A stretch of 64,000 nt of DNA from Euglena gracilis (lineage: Eukaryota > Euglenida > Euglenophyceae > Euglenales), in NCBI GenBank assembly GCA_039621445.1, contig CP154956.1:31378667-31442666 (forward strand). Reading direction: 5' to 3'. The position numbers and the translations under genes are program-made. The notes under the pieces are model-generated. The model was not told the DNA's origin and searched no databases. It saw only the letters and a program-made list of their open reading frames with translations. Numbering within the stretch: the first letter of the stretch is position 1; every line of letters starts with the position of its first letter. Below are positions 51,216 through 62,460 of this stretch, piece by piece.

Positions 51216-54200
51216 TCAGGGCGGCGGTGGCGGTGGTCCGGCGGCGGGGGCCCCGTCCCCGACGGCGGCGGCCAGGGCCAGGCGGCGGAGGTCGGCCGGC
51301 AGCCCCGGCCCCGCCGCCTCCGCCAGCAGGGCCGCCACCGCGCCGTGGCGCTGCTGCGCCGCCTTGGCCGCACCGCTCGGCCCGGGGGGGCCTGGCCCCG
51401 GGCATCGGCCTCCCCCGAATGATATACCCCCCGCCCCGGCCAGACAGAAAATCATCAGTTTCACTTTAAACAATACATTTCGCAAAAAAGGTTTGAGATT
51501 AAGAATGATGACCGTCACGTAACATCAATATTGAATAGAACATCATCAAAAAATGTGCGAAACCTGGGAATTATGAAAAAAGTGCATTTTGGGGGTCTGT
51601 TTTGAGTTTGAAAACATTTGCTCAAAAAATATGCCCCTGGATTCTGACTTTGGACAATATAACGCATATACATATATACATATATACACACACATAAAAA
51701 TGTACACATGTATATTCACGTAAAAATTATGTGCACATGCGTGTATATTATACATACACCCGAGTTGGGCGAGGTTTACCTCCTTCGGACCCGTCCCCTC
51801 CTTCTGGGTCCTAAAAATGAAACTTCTGGCCACCGCTTCCCTGCCACATCTGGGGCCCTTTCAGGCTGAGATGGGGTGGGTATTCTGATGCGGAGCCGCC
51901 CTCCGGGGGGAGGTACGCACTTTGCCACTTGGGGCGGTCACCAACCCAAAAAAATGAAAACCGGCCAACAGGCAGGTGGGGCCGGGCGGTGGGCGTGCAG
52001 CGGCGTCACGCCGTCCACGTCCAGCCCAGGGTTTTTTTTTTTAAGACCGGGGGGGTCCCCCCCAACCCACCCACCCCCTGGCGGGGGGGGGGGTCCCGGG
52101 GGAACCACTAACTTCCCCTGAAAATGGCCAAAATCGCGAAAAATGCTAAAAATAGCACCCTTTTCAAAAAATTTCGGCGCCTTTGTGGGGGGGGGCTCAG
52201 CCGGACCCCCCCCCCCTACCCCCCCCCAGAGGTTCAAGACTAAAAAAAACCCCTGGTCCAGCCGCAGGGGATCGGCGCGGCCGCGGAGGAGGAGCCGCAC
52301 CGCCTCGCCGTGGCCGCAATACGCCGCGCGGTGCAGCGGCGTGCTCCGACCTGTGGGGGGGGGGGTCCCTCATTCATTATTCTTCAACAAAAAGGAATAA
52401 TTTATAAAATAAACTACCAAACACTTCCGACCCATGCGTGGCCAATAACTCAGGGGGGGGGGAAATTATGCGGTCTGGCGGGCGGGGAAAAAATGCGGAA
52501 ATTATGCGGAAAAATGCGGAAAAATGCGGAAATTATGCGGAAATTATGCGGAAAAAAAATGCGGAAAATATGCGGAAAAATGCGGAAAATGCGGAAAATA
52601 TGCCAAAATTCTGTGGTGCCCCAGGTCACATGGAGAGGACAGATAAAAAACGGGTCGACTTCGGGGAAAAAAAGTGATTTCTGGTATCCTTGAATTGTCG
52701 TCCATCCACCCAAAACGTCAAAAAGTGTGTTTTTCGACTTTGAATTTTGGACCCCCGTTCAAATCCCTGGTCGCCCTTCGCTAGACCTTGGCGGTTCACA
52801 AAAAAATGCGGAAATTATGCGGAAAAATGTGGAAATTATAATTATGCGGAAAAAAAAAAATGCGGAAATTATGCGGAAAAATGCGGGAAAATGCGGAAAT
52901 TATGCGAAAAAATGCGGAAAAATGAAAAAAAAATGCGGTCAAATGCGAAAATGCGGAAAAATGCGGAAAATTTACAAAAAAAATGCGGAAAATATGCGGA
53001 AAAATGCGGAAAAATGCGGAATAATGCGGAATAATGCGGAAATGCGGAAAAATGCGGAATAATGCGGAATAATGCGGACCGCATAATTTCCCCCCCCCTG
53101 CCAATAACTCCAGCCAGAAGACTCAAAATGGTGGCCATTTCTTGGGAAAAATAGGACGGCGAGCTGTTTGGTTTTCAGATTTCAAGAGGCTGAAACCGCA
53201 CTTTGACCTGAAGTGATGTTGTTGGGGGGGGGCAATGAGAGGGCTGAATACCGTACGGTACACACGTGGCGTGGAAAAAGTGCCACCCAGGGGCACCTGA
53301 CTTGGTTTCGGCGTTGGGGTCTGCCTTGTGCTCCAGCAGCATCTGTATCACGGCGTTGTGGCCCGCCCTGAAGGTGTGTGCTCTCACACACTCACACACG
53401 CGCGTACACGCGCGTGAGGGCACACACATGCACACAAACACATACACTCATTCACTCACTTCACACACACACACACACAGGCGTGTGTGTGCACGCACGC
53501 ACGCACAGAGACGGATGCACAAGCAGGGGCATGCGTAGTTACACCGCAGGCACACACACACACACACACACATGCAACAGAGCAATGATGCATAAAATCT
53601 GGTGTTCTTGTTTTTCTTTGTGCCAGGCACCATTCCAACGACGAGTTCGAACCATAATTCCAAGACACATATCAGAACGACCCAGCTCCAAAGAGGCCTC
53701 CCCCCCCCCCCGCAAAACGCCTGGTGGCACACCTCGCCGCGTAGTGCAGTGGGGTGTACCCGGCCGTGTCTCGGGCCGTCGCCGCTGCGGAGTCCTTTGC
53801 CAGGATCAGGCTGCTTTGAAATTCCCCCCAGCCAGTTCAGCATGGTGCCCCACTGGGGGGGGGGGACCCACCAAAAAAGACCATTTGAAATCATTCCGAC
53901 CCAAATGAAATTCTCAGTTTTTGGCCACAATGCCAAAATTCCCAGCAGCTCGCTTGGGCGACCAAAACTGCCCACCTTGTGCCCTCCAGCAGACCCTCCA
54001 GCACACTGCAGAGGCTCGCGTGGGCAGGATGGCCACAGGCTTTCACGACCACCTGCATGGTACCAATCCCAGCAGTAACAATTTCTGTTGGGACAACAGA
54101 ATTAACAATCCTGTTGTTTGTTCCAAGCGAAAAGTCTCAGGGTTTTTGCACAGCATTCTTTGATTTCGAGAATTTTCATGGCAGGGCTTTCAGGGAATTT

Positions 54201-56860
54201 TCAAAACACTTTTTCATTTTACAAGAAGCGTTTTTCTTTTGAAAATGGGAAAAAACCCCAACAAAACGTCCAAAATGCCACCTTTCTGTTGGGCTCTCCT
54301 CTTTTCAGGTCTTCCAATATGCCTCAGAAGCAGACAAAAGAGGTCTGCATAGTCAGCAGACCTCAGAAGAGGGGAACGAGAGAAATCCCTACTCAACCAG
54401 CACCAGGTCGCCATCCCCCCCCACTTCACATGTCACTCTCCGGAACCCACGCCTGTTTGAAAGTCGGGCCTGATCCCTCCTCTGAGAGCCCCCCCATCCC
54501 CCCATCCCCACTGCCACCCTCCGTGCCCTGTGACCCCCCCCCCCCTGGCAACCCTTCGTAGTGTTGGCTCCGTGGGGCCCCACTTCCCATCATACCTCTT
54601 CGTCTGCACCGTGGCACCATCAGACCCCACTCCCGCGTGGAACCCGCCAGGAGCACCCTCGGCAGGGACCTGCCTCTACGGCATGTGTGACTGGTGACGG
54701 GAGAAGCGGCGAGGGGTGACAAAACTGCGTAAATTTCCTGTGTTTCCGGCAGTGCCTTCCCGCTGCCCCCCATCACGTGCACCTCCCGGCCTTTCCTTCC
54801 ACCCCAAAAGCGTCCAGGCAGCTTTCCGCTTGACCGCTCATCATCAATGGTGTCAATGGTATCAGTCATGATGCCAATCAGTCATACGGTATGTATGCCG
54901 TCAATTCGCTCTGTAAACCCTGATCCACAATCGGCCACGCGCGTTTCAACCGGCCAAGGCCACGCTCAAGGCAGAAAAACACCAGTGGTTGTCCTCCTGG
55001 TTCTGTGGTTTGGAGTCCTGGATATCATTTTACACAGATAACCACCAATATCATCTTGTGGACACCGCCACATCGTCGTTTTTTGTTTCTACCATTCTGA
55101 CAGTGTTCTGGTCTGACACCTTCCACAAAATGACAAAGGCAATTTTAGGTGAATAACCATCGAATACAACCTTCCCAAAACGGGTATTATCAGGTGATTT
55201 GAGCAATGGTGTGCGGTGCTGTTCCTCACCACTCAGAAATGACACAGAAGAGGGGGCTCGTTGCACGGATGACCTGCTGCACCACGGCAACCTCCCTCCA
55301 GAGGGGGGCCGAAGGTATTCAGCTCAGGCGGGCAGTTCTCCAGTTTTCAAGTCATCAAATTTCAGGTTCAGGGCTCCTCTTTGCCAGTTGCTCCGCCGAA
55401 AACAGCTGACGGTCCTGGATTGGCTGGGCTGAGGCAACCAAGGCGCACTGTGCCACGTGGCGGCGGAAACACGCGTCGCCAAGAGAAACAAGGCGGACCA
55501 CCGCCTGTTCCTGCCATTTGCCTTCCGTTTTGCCAAACGCGTCCTTCCCTTCTTCCAAACATGATCATGTCAACGTCTCGTTGACGTTTTCCTTTTAAGG
55601 AAGTGATTGCCTTCTGCTTCATTTGTCTTGTCACAAACACTCCTTTTTCCTGCATCCAAAACTCTTTCAGGTGTGCCTGAACCGTTGTAATTCACCCACA
55701 TGAGTGGTGTGCATCTGTGGCACACTCCCTCCCATTGCCACATCTGCAAAATGCATGAAAAAATTTTGTGGCCATTTCCCAAATTTTTGACGTTTCCACT
55801 CAGCAGGGGGGGGGGAATGCGCTGGACGGCCCTCGGAAAAAAATGCGCAAAAATGCGCAAAAATGCGCAAGAAAATGCGCAAAAAAATGCGCTGGGTTTG
55901 TGACATTCCTAAGGGAAAAAGGACTTAGACAAATTTCCAACAGTAAACCCAAAATTAAACCAAAATCACCAAAAAGAGCTGAAATGAAGGCATTTTGGCC
56001 AAAAAAAAGTGTGAAAATGGGTTCGTTGGTTACAGAAATGGGTCAGTTGAACGTGGGCAAAATTCGGTGAGCATGTGATTTGGGTGGAAAATGTGCAAAA
56101 ATGGCAAAATGTGCAAAATTGGGCAAAAAGGGCGCAAAAAAGGCGCAAAAATTGAAAATGTGCAAAATTGGGCAAAAAATGCGCAAAAAAGCTGCAAAAA
56201 TTGAAAATGTGCAAAATTGGGCAAAAAATGCGCAAAAAAGGCGCAAAAAATGAAAATGTGCAAAATTGGGCAAAAAATGCGCAAAAAAATGGACAATGTG
56301 CAAAAATGGGGGGGAAATTGCAAAAAATGTGCAAAAAATGCGCAAAATTGCGCATTTTTGAAAAATTGACAAAAATGCGCAAAAAATGCGCAAAAATGCA
56401 AAAAAAAAAAGCGAAACGCATTCCCCCCCCTGGGACTCAGTTGTGACAGCTGCGTTCCACACAGGTTTCCGCATCATCTGTCCCCATGCACTCTCTTTCG
56501 ATCACAAAATGTTCACAGAAAACTTTGTGTGCCCGAATTCTTCTTCCTCCCTAAAAAAGATGTCCTTTTTTGGAGGGTGGTCTAGAATCAGCAAAAAAGG
56601 CGTGCACAAATTGGCCGGGAATTGTGCGCCGCCTGCCTTGTGACGGACACCCAGACCAGGCGTGCAAGCCCCACGTGTGAGGGGAGGCTCGGATGCTGCG
56701 CCGCCGAAACCAGCCGCCTGGCCAGGAGGGCGGCCAGCGCGGCGACGTCCCCCCGCTGGGCGACCGGCCACGGCCCCCGGGCGAAATCCAGCTCCTGCAG
56801 CGACTGTTGGCCGGGGGCCGGCCCGACGTGGGCGCAGCGCCCGTCGCAGCGGTGGGCCAT
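51216..56860 (-). CDS. ANKRD39: Ankyrin-repeat protein, ANKRD39 orthologue (complete, six exons)
   Basis: Exons in transcript order: 56860-56711, 53793-53732, 53367-53297, 52350-52259, 52021-51995, 51365-51216. Together they give 552 bp, 183 codons plus TGA, about the length I recall for animal ANKRD39. The N-terminus matches the family (MAHRCDGRCAHVG, then QQSLQELDFARGPWPVAQRG). Ankyrin repeats follow: DTAGYTPLHYAARAGHNAV, SGRSTPLHRAAYCGHGEAVR and DVDGVTPLHKAAQQRHG, with a short C-terminal helix and a Pro-rich end. Introns 1-3 are GT-AG; introns 4 and 5 are nonconventional. The exon 1/2 join (GTTTCG donor, AAG acceptor) is the least certain but in phase. The ATG is 1 nt after an AG that could take a spliced leader. 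ANKRD39 is a small scaffold of poorly known function. Confidence 0.9.
51366..51994 (-). other. Nonconventional intron 5 of ANKRD39
   Basis: Homology demands LH|KAAQQRHG. On the gene strand the borders read CTGCAC|GCC-CACCGCCCGGCCCC and GGGCCGAGCGGTG-CGGCC|AAGGCG. The stems CACCGCCCGGCCC and GGGCCGAGCGGTG are complementary. Borders lie exactly 3 nt before and 5 nt after the stem, although the tips are CAC/GTG rather than CAG/CTG. No GT-AG alternative gives the right frame. No obvious target duplication remains. Confidence 0.75.
52022..52258 (-). other. Nonconventional intron 4 of ANKRD39 = MITE insertion with 8-bp TSD
   Basis: The element at 52027-52255 (plus orientation) begins CAGGGTTTTTTTTTTTAAGA and ends with the reverse complement of CAGGGGTTTTTTTTAGTCTT. 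It is flanked by the perfect direct repeat GTCCAGCC (52019-52026 and 52256-52263), which is ANKRD39 coding sequence. Removing the element plus one repeat restores RLDVDGV, matching the family. The core shares AAAATCGCGAAAAATGCTAA-like sequence and a GGCGCC word with the non-intronic copy at 46425. Neither border has GT or AG. Confidence 0.88.
52451..53100. mobile_element. 650-bp CAG...CTG element filled with ATGCGGAAA repeats (ANKRD39 intron 3)
   Basis: The left end is CAGGGGGGGGGAAATTATGC and the right end is its inverted copy (GACCGCATAATTTC then C8TG). It is flanked by the direct repeat CCAATAACT (52442-52450 and 53101-53109), 8 or 9 bp because one C is shared. The interior consists of many ATGCGGAAA and ATTATGCGG units, a word that is also subterminal. 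It is nested in a GT-AG intron. It contains a unique segment at about 52600-52790. Confidence 0.85.
53794..56710 (-). other. ANKRD39 intron 1 (2.9 kb)
   Basis: Conventional intron (GTTTCG...AAG). Holds the ATGCGCAAAA element and anonymous sequence. Two minus-strand open blocks (about 53985-54060, KACGHPAHASLCSVLEGL; about 55390-55520, QAVVRLVSLGDACFRRHVAQ) look somewhat protein-like but are not needed for ANKRD39 and have no supported gene model. Confidence 0.5.
55804..56432. mobile_element. 629-bp CAG...CTG element filled with ATGCGCAAAA repeats (ANKRD39 intron 1)
   Basis: The left end is CAGGGGGGGGGGAATGCGCT; the right end ends ACGCATTC, a C8 run, then TG, its inverted copy. The flanks are CCACTCAG and GGACTCAG, identical in the last six of eight bases. 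The interior is dozens of ATGCGCAAAA and TGCAAAATTGGGCAAAA units in two higher-order forms. Confidence 0.75.
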
Positions 56861-57385
56861 CCTGCGCCCACCGCTGGGGCGGTCGGGGCGGCGGTCGGGG
56901 GCGGCGGGGGGACCTGCAGGCAGGCGGGGGCGGCTGTGTGAGACCGGAACACACGGGGAAAAGACAGGAGGTTGGGGCTCAGACAGTCGGGGAACAGCCT
57001 GACGCTGTGTGACAAGCTGCACAGGGACCAGATGACACACGAAGGCCCTTTATCTCTATGCTCATCGCCACATCGGCCAAAGCTCAAAACACCTCAGAGA
57101 GCTACTGAGGAGCAGGCCATCACCCTGTCACCTGCCGGGCCTGCCAGGGGCACACAATGGTGGGGCAAAATCTTACCAGGCAGACGTTGACCGACGATGG
57201 AGGGGCTCTGGTGGTGGCACGGGGGGGGGGGGCAGCGTTGCATGAGTGACGGCCACGGCGGGCTCTGTGGCGCCTCCAGGCCGGCCCCCCCCCCACCCGG
57301 TGGGGGCCCTGTGGGGGCGGTGGGGGCCGTGCGTTGCGGGGTCGCCGGGGAGGGCGCGAGTGGAGGGAGAGAAGGGCCGGGGGGG

Positions 57386-60300
57386 TCATGGGGCTGAGAC
57401 CAGCGCCAGGAGGGCCTCGAGCATCTCCTCCGTCGCCAGCACCCCCTGCTTGGTGGCCACCTGTTGCGGTGGGAGCATACCATTGCTTAGCGACCCCCGG
57501 GGGGGGGGGGGGGGGGAGGGGGGGTCACTTGCCACTCTGAAAAAACGAGTCAGTCACTTTTTCCCAAAAAACCAGTCTGTCACTTTACCCCCCACCCCAG
57601 GGGGGATCGGCCACTCTTGAGTGCGCTCATGTTGGCAAGGCACAACCAAAAAATCTCAAAAATTCCAAAAAATTTCTGGCGCCTTCGGCGCCAAGCCAGC
57701 CACATTTCCATTTTCGGGCCTAACCCCCCCGGGGGGGGGGCTCTTGGTCTTGCCAGAAAACCAGTCAGTCACTCTGAAAAAACCAGTCAGTCACCCCCCG
57801 GGGGGGGGGGGGACAGATGTTAAGCAATGGTGTGGGCGGGCGGGCACCGGCCATGCAGTCGATTTCTGGGACAAAGTTTGTGCGACCCGGCAGACCAGCG
57901 TCATGCAACCCGAGGTGGGACCCCCAGCACGGCACGACTGTGGGTCGGCGGGGACCAGGGACCCCTCCCCCCCCCAAAGGGCAATTTTTTTCCTGGTGCT
58001 TCGTGCCGAAAATTTTGGGCAATTGCGACAAACTCTTGCCCAAAAAGGTTCACAAATGGCATTGTGGCCAATTTTGGCTGATTTTAAGCGCAATTTTTTT
58101 CGGCCCGGCGCTTCGCACCGAGCCAAAAATTCGGCCAAACCTCCGAAAAGGCGCCGTCCGACCGGGGGGTTGGTTCTTGGACATAGGGGGCTCGTTGGAC
58201 ATGGGGGGGGGGGGGCAGCACACAATAACAAATTTAATGATTATCACAATGACATCATTATTGTTCAGGCAAGGAGGAAACGAGGGGTCAGCATTGCGCA
58301 CCAGCAGCCCAATGACACGCGCACCTTCCAGCTGGGGTTGGCCTCCACGGCTTGCCGCACCGAGGCCGTCAGGGTGCGAACCTGGGAGCACGCAGCACGA
58401 CTCAACAGGGGCATTTGGCACAGCCTGTACGCATGCCTAGGGGTTGCGCCTTGGGAAACCCCTAGCCTCCATCGCTGGCTTTAACCTGGTGGGGGGGCAC
58501 AAAAAATAAAATTACTTTATGGTCCATTTGGTACTTTAGGTGTTTATTTTTGGGGGGTCATTTTTTATATTCCCCGACTGATCAGCACGAAAACATTCTC
58601 CATCACCAGGTTCCCATCCCTTCGGAGCTTTGCGTGGACACCTGACACTTACCATGTTTCTTGGAACTCAAAAATCCCAAATTTTTTCGAAATCCACAGC
58701 CTGTTTTGAAAGCGGGGAACCAGGAAAAAATTTCCACCGTCTGGCGCTTCGCGCGTCAGGGGGTGGTGGGGACTTTGTGGGGGGGGTGGGCTAACAACCA
58801 GTTACTTATTTTTTTGCCGCCTTTATTGAAAAAACTCCAACCTGCATTCCCATCTTTTATCCATTGATTTTTCTTTTTTGACATTTTATTTTTCGGACGA
58901 AAAATCCCTTCTTTTGGTTCCCTCCCTGTTTTGTTTTTTGTTTTTTGTTTTTTGGAACCAATTTTTTTTCTCCATCACTTTCCTGTTTTAGGCTTTTTAA
59001 TTTTCGCTTTCAGTTCTCATTTTTGGGGGAGGGTTTACCGCCTTCTCTGGATTTGAACCACCCACCCAACCGCATGCATCACATTGGCAGGTGGCATGAG
59101 TAGTGGAGAGCCACATGGGGGGGCAGGGGGGGGGGGGGGCGGACCACAAGGCCGAGGCCGACCGCCTGGGCCATGGGCAAGTCGTTGTCGTCGTCAAACA
59201 GGGCGAACGAGTCTGCCTGTGGCACGCCGAACCGGGCCAGGAGGGGCCGGACGGCGTTGCCCTGCGAGAGGCCCCATGGCCCGAGACGCCCTAGGGAGAA
59301 GGGCTGAGGGTGGTCTGCAGTGCCATTTTGACCCGATTTCATATTAATTGTGGTTGCACAATGAAACACAAATGAATGCGACTGGGCATGTAATTTTGCA
59401 AGTTGCATCAAACTATCTTTTGGTGATTCATTTTTGGGTCCCCCCACGTTTTTAGCTTTTTTGGGGGGTAAAAATGCAACACATTAGTTTGGTTTCAGTG
59501 CGAATAATTGTCCAAAACATGCACCGTGCTGCATAGCAAATGATGTTGCAAAGTGAAAACAGAATTCCCTGGAGGAGGCGGAATCGTTCTAAGTTCTCTC
59601 CAGCTGAAAAGAACAACCCCAGGGAGCTCCTAAAGGAATTAACATGCAACTTGCATTTTTTGCATTTTTTGCAGGTGTTTTTTGCATTGCATATTTTGAG
59701 GGGCTTTGTTGAAAATTCTCGTGCAACTCCCAGCAGATTGTTTTGCAATCCGGATATATTTTATTTTAGATTCTGTTTTCACCTTTTCAGTTGTCTGGTA
59801 ATAGAGAAATCTGCCCAGAAACAGAAAAAGAAGCAGAAAAGCAAAAAGTGCAAAAAAATTTGCAAAAGTCGTGAGTTTCAGCAAACTTTTCATAATGCAA
59901 ATAATAACAAAATACAACTTACACAAGAAATGAAAATCTTCAAGATGTCCAATTATGCAAAAAAAATTAATTATTATTACTATATTTAAAAAAGTAACAA
60001 AGCAAATAATTCAACTTGCATATGTCCCCCCTGCCTCCAACTGTGAAGAAGCCACAAACTGCAGCCAAAACGGACAGACCTATCCACAGATCCAGCCCTC
60101 CAACGTCCAACACACCTTCCCCGAGCATGCGGGGAAGAAATCCGTCTTGCCGAGGTTGGAGGCGGAGGCGAGGGTCTCTGGCAGCGCTGCGCACACCTCC
60201 CGCAGCGCCACCTGCGCCGTTGGCCGAGGGGGCGTCGGGTGTCGCCCGACGCCGTGGTGGGTCGTGTATCCCTCCAAGGGTTTGCCTCCGACATCTTGTG

Positions 60301-62460
60301 GATGGAATTAAGCGAATTCGGGGCGACACACCCCTGGCAGGGAGGGGGTTGGACCCCCCTCTGGTCGGGGGGGGGGGTGACAACAACCAACCAAAACAGT
60401 GGCGCGGCCAGTATGGGTGACAACCCCCCCAAAATCAAGCCATTTTGGCATTTTTCTTGGTAAAACAATTGCGAAAATCGATCAAAGTTTTCGGTGCAAA
60501 GCGCCGGAGGGGAAAAAAGGCTTTGCAGAGGGGGGGTACCCTCTTCCCCCTGGTCGGTCAAGTGGGGGGGTCGGGACTCCCTGCGGTCGGGGGGGGGCAT
60601 ACCCCCACCTGATTCATAGAACCCTCCTTTATATCGAATCCTGGGGGGACCCTCAGTGCAGGCCAGATGAAGGGGGGGGGTGACCTCTGCCTCCGGGAGC
60701 GTCAGGGGCGCGGCTTTGGCGGCGTCGACGCGGAAGCACGCCCAGTAGGCGTTGCCGTCTGGGGCCAGGCCGCGCGCGTGCAGCCGCCGGAACGCGTCCC
60801 ACAGGTCCCCCGGGCGGTCCTGCCCCGCGACGGCCGCCGCCGTTAGCGCCCGCCCTTCGACGGTTGCCTCCCGCGGGAACAGAGCCCCTTCCCCACCAAA
60901 TGGGCAGGGCGGGATGGAAACTGAGTCAATGTGACCCCGGAAATGTCATGCACCCTAGGCATGCTCGTTGGCTGGCCCGCCTGGCGAAATGCCTCCTCGG
61001 GTTCTGACTGAGGTGCTGGTCGCAGGCAACTCCTGGGGTGGGGTCTCACCATCCTTGTGGTTAATATTGTTTCTGTTGCTGGAAGTACTGTTTGCACCTC
61101 TCTCGGACACACAAATTCATATGTACACACCGGGCTGGGCTGAAAAACCAACCCCCCCCCCGGGATGCCCAGTTGTCCCGGATGACCTTCTTTTTCTCAC
61201 CCTGCCCCCTGCACTGCCTGTTTCTTTTCTCAAACTCTGACACAAATTCTCGCCATTGAACTACCCCGTAACTTGGAGGGGTGTTTGGCATGCAACACCA
61301 CACCCTTCGTCCCCATCCCGGTGCACACCAGAGGCGGCGTCTCGGAGTCCAGGGGGCCGGTGATGGGCGCCAGCCGAGCGCTCCACTCCGCGTCCAGCTC
61401 GAGGCAGGGCGGCGGTGGGGGCGGGGCGGAGACCGGGTGTCCCGCCTCCGGGAACAGCAGCGGGCTCTGCCGGTTCAGCAGGATGCGGCCCCCTGGCGCC
61501 GGGGGAGGGCGGGCCGCACGGGGCGGGCTCCGGCGAGCCACAGTGGCCCGGTGCCCCCCGCAGGCCCGCCCCCGTGGAAACATTGCTGGAACTCTCTGGC
61601 CAGTCAGTGACACCGAATGTGGAAAATGCACGTTGGTGCGCACCACGGGAGGGGCCCCGACCGCATCGACCATCCGGACCAGTCCGGACGCAGCCCTCCT
61701 GGGTGGCCAACGGGTTTGATTCCGAAAAGCAAGCGCCAGGCGCACACTTTGGGCTTTTTGGATATCAACGTAAAGACGCTTTGAAAGGTGCAGGGGGGGA
61801 CGTCACACCGGTCTCCCCGACGTACACGTCCGCGGTCGGCAGCATCGGGATCCGGGCCAACAGCGTCGACTTCCGCCCTGCCACAGCATCGCCCGACAAC
61901 GCTCAGGACAAAGAGCGAGAGTGCTCGCCACGGACCCAGGCTCCAGGGGGTGCAGCACCGTGGACGGGCTGGGGATGGGTGCTCCCCGGGCTGTTTGGGA
62001 ACGGTGGGTCAACCTCTCACCTGGGAGGTTGGGGGGACCCCTTCCCACGATACGATAACATGGCACAAGGGAAAATTCCTTCGGCTTTTGATTATCTGAA
62101 ATATGCCGAGTTGTGAACCCCCCAGCCCCCAGGACTGACCTCCCCAAAATGAGAATTTTAACAAAAAATAAAAATACACAAAAACCCCTGGTCTTTACCT
62201 CCCCCCATTTCCTGCATGACAATTGCCAGCACCAGAACACTTTGTTCACCGAGAACTTGGCGCCACTGGAAACCACTTTCTGGGATTTTCCATTCCACCA
62301 TGGGCGGACAGGAACCACCCGTTTTTCCCATAAAGGAACCAACAATCTTTCCTGGGCGACCGCGATGGCCGATGCGGGGGCCACACCGGCGGTGACGATG
62401 ACAAACAGCACCCCCTGGCCCCGCAGCCGCTGGAGCAGCTCGTGGGTCCCCAGCCAGCCC
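57386..62460 (-). CDS. HAD-superfamily (IIB-type) hydrolase, 5' incomplete
   Basis: Exons in transcript order: about 62460-62387, 61877-61809, 61492-61329, 60867-60685, 60211-60116, 59261-59145, 58381-58325, 57460-57386. All joins are GT-AG and in phase. Motifs: HELLQRLRGQGVLFVIVTAG+RKSTL (the HAD T-G-R-S region, here TAGRKS), YVGETGGRILL (the IIB 'enGg' strand), FPACSGK+GNAVRPLLARFG (the conserved Lys in KGxA) and FALFDDDNDLPMAQ (motif with DxxND). The C-terminus WK+VATKQGVLATEEMLEAL matches the tail of plant and algal relatives of sucrose-phosphatase-like HADs. The enzyme probably dephosphorylates a sugar or small phosphate; the substrate is unknown. The DxDGT nucleophile motif must be encoded upstream, and I do not see it in the window. 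The 5' border of the first listed exon is uncertain. Confidence 0.85.
57489..57812. mobile_element. Poly-C/G elements with GTGACTGACTGG words and GGCGCC hairpin
   Basis: Two adjoining C/G-tract blocks, each with the word CAGTCAGTCAC or its complement and, between them, CTGGCGCCTTCGGCGCC. Similar pieces occur at 2350, 24800, 25010 and 33480-33560. It looks like a dispersed non-coding family, but I cannot define element ends or target duplications. Confidence 0.45.
58501..59144. other. HAD gene intron sequence with no exon
   Basis: T-rich intron DNA. A GGCGCTTCGCGCGTCAG hairpin at about 58742-58760 and a poly-G tract near 58780 suggest another decayed C/G-tract element. I see nothing coding. 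Confidence 0.5.
59262..60115. other. HAD gene intron with TTGCAT-type sequence
   Basis: AT-rich intron containing TTGCATTTTTTGCATTTTTT at about 59650 and CTTGCATATGTCCCCCCTG near 60014-60032. This resembles the CAGGGGGG...TTGCAT element at 18988 but is too degraded to delimit. Confidence 0.45.

Noticed and set aside
53985-54060. Minus-strand KACGHPAHASLCSVLEGL as an additional ankyrin exon
   Set aside because: ANKRD39 is complete and correctly sized without it, and its helix pattern does not fit an ankyrin repeat.
57840-57930. Minus-strand frame DAGLPGRTNFVPEID as a HAD exon
   Set aside because: Exons 58381-58325 and 57460-57386 join directly in phase and match the family tail.
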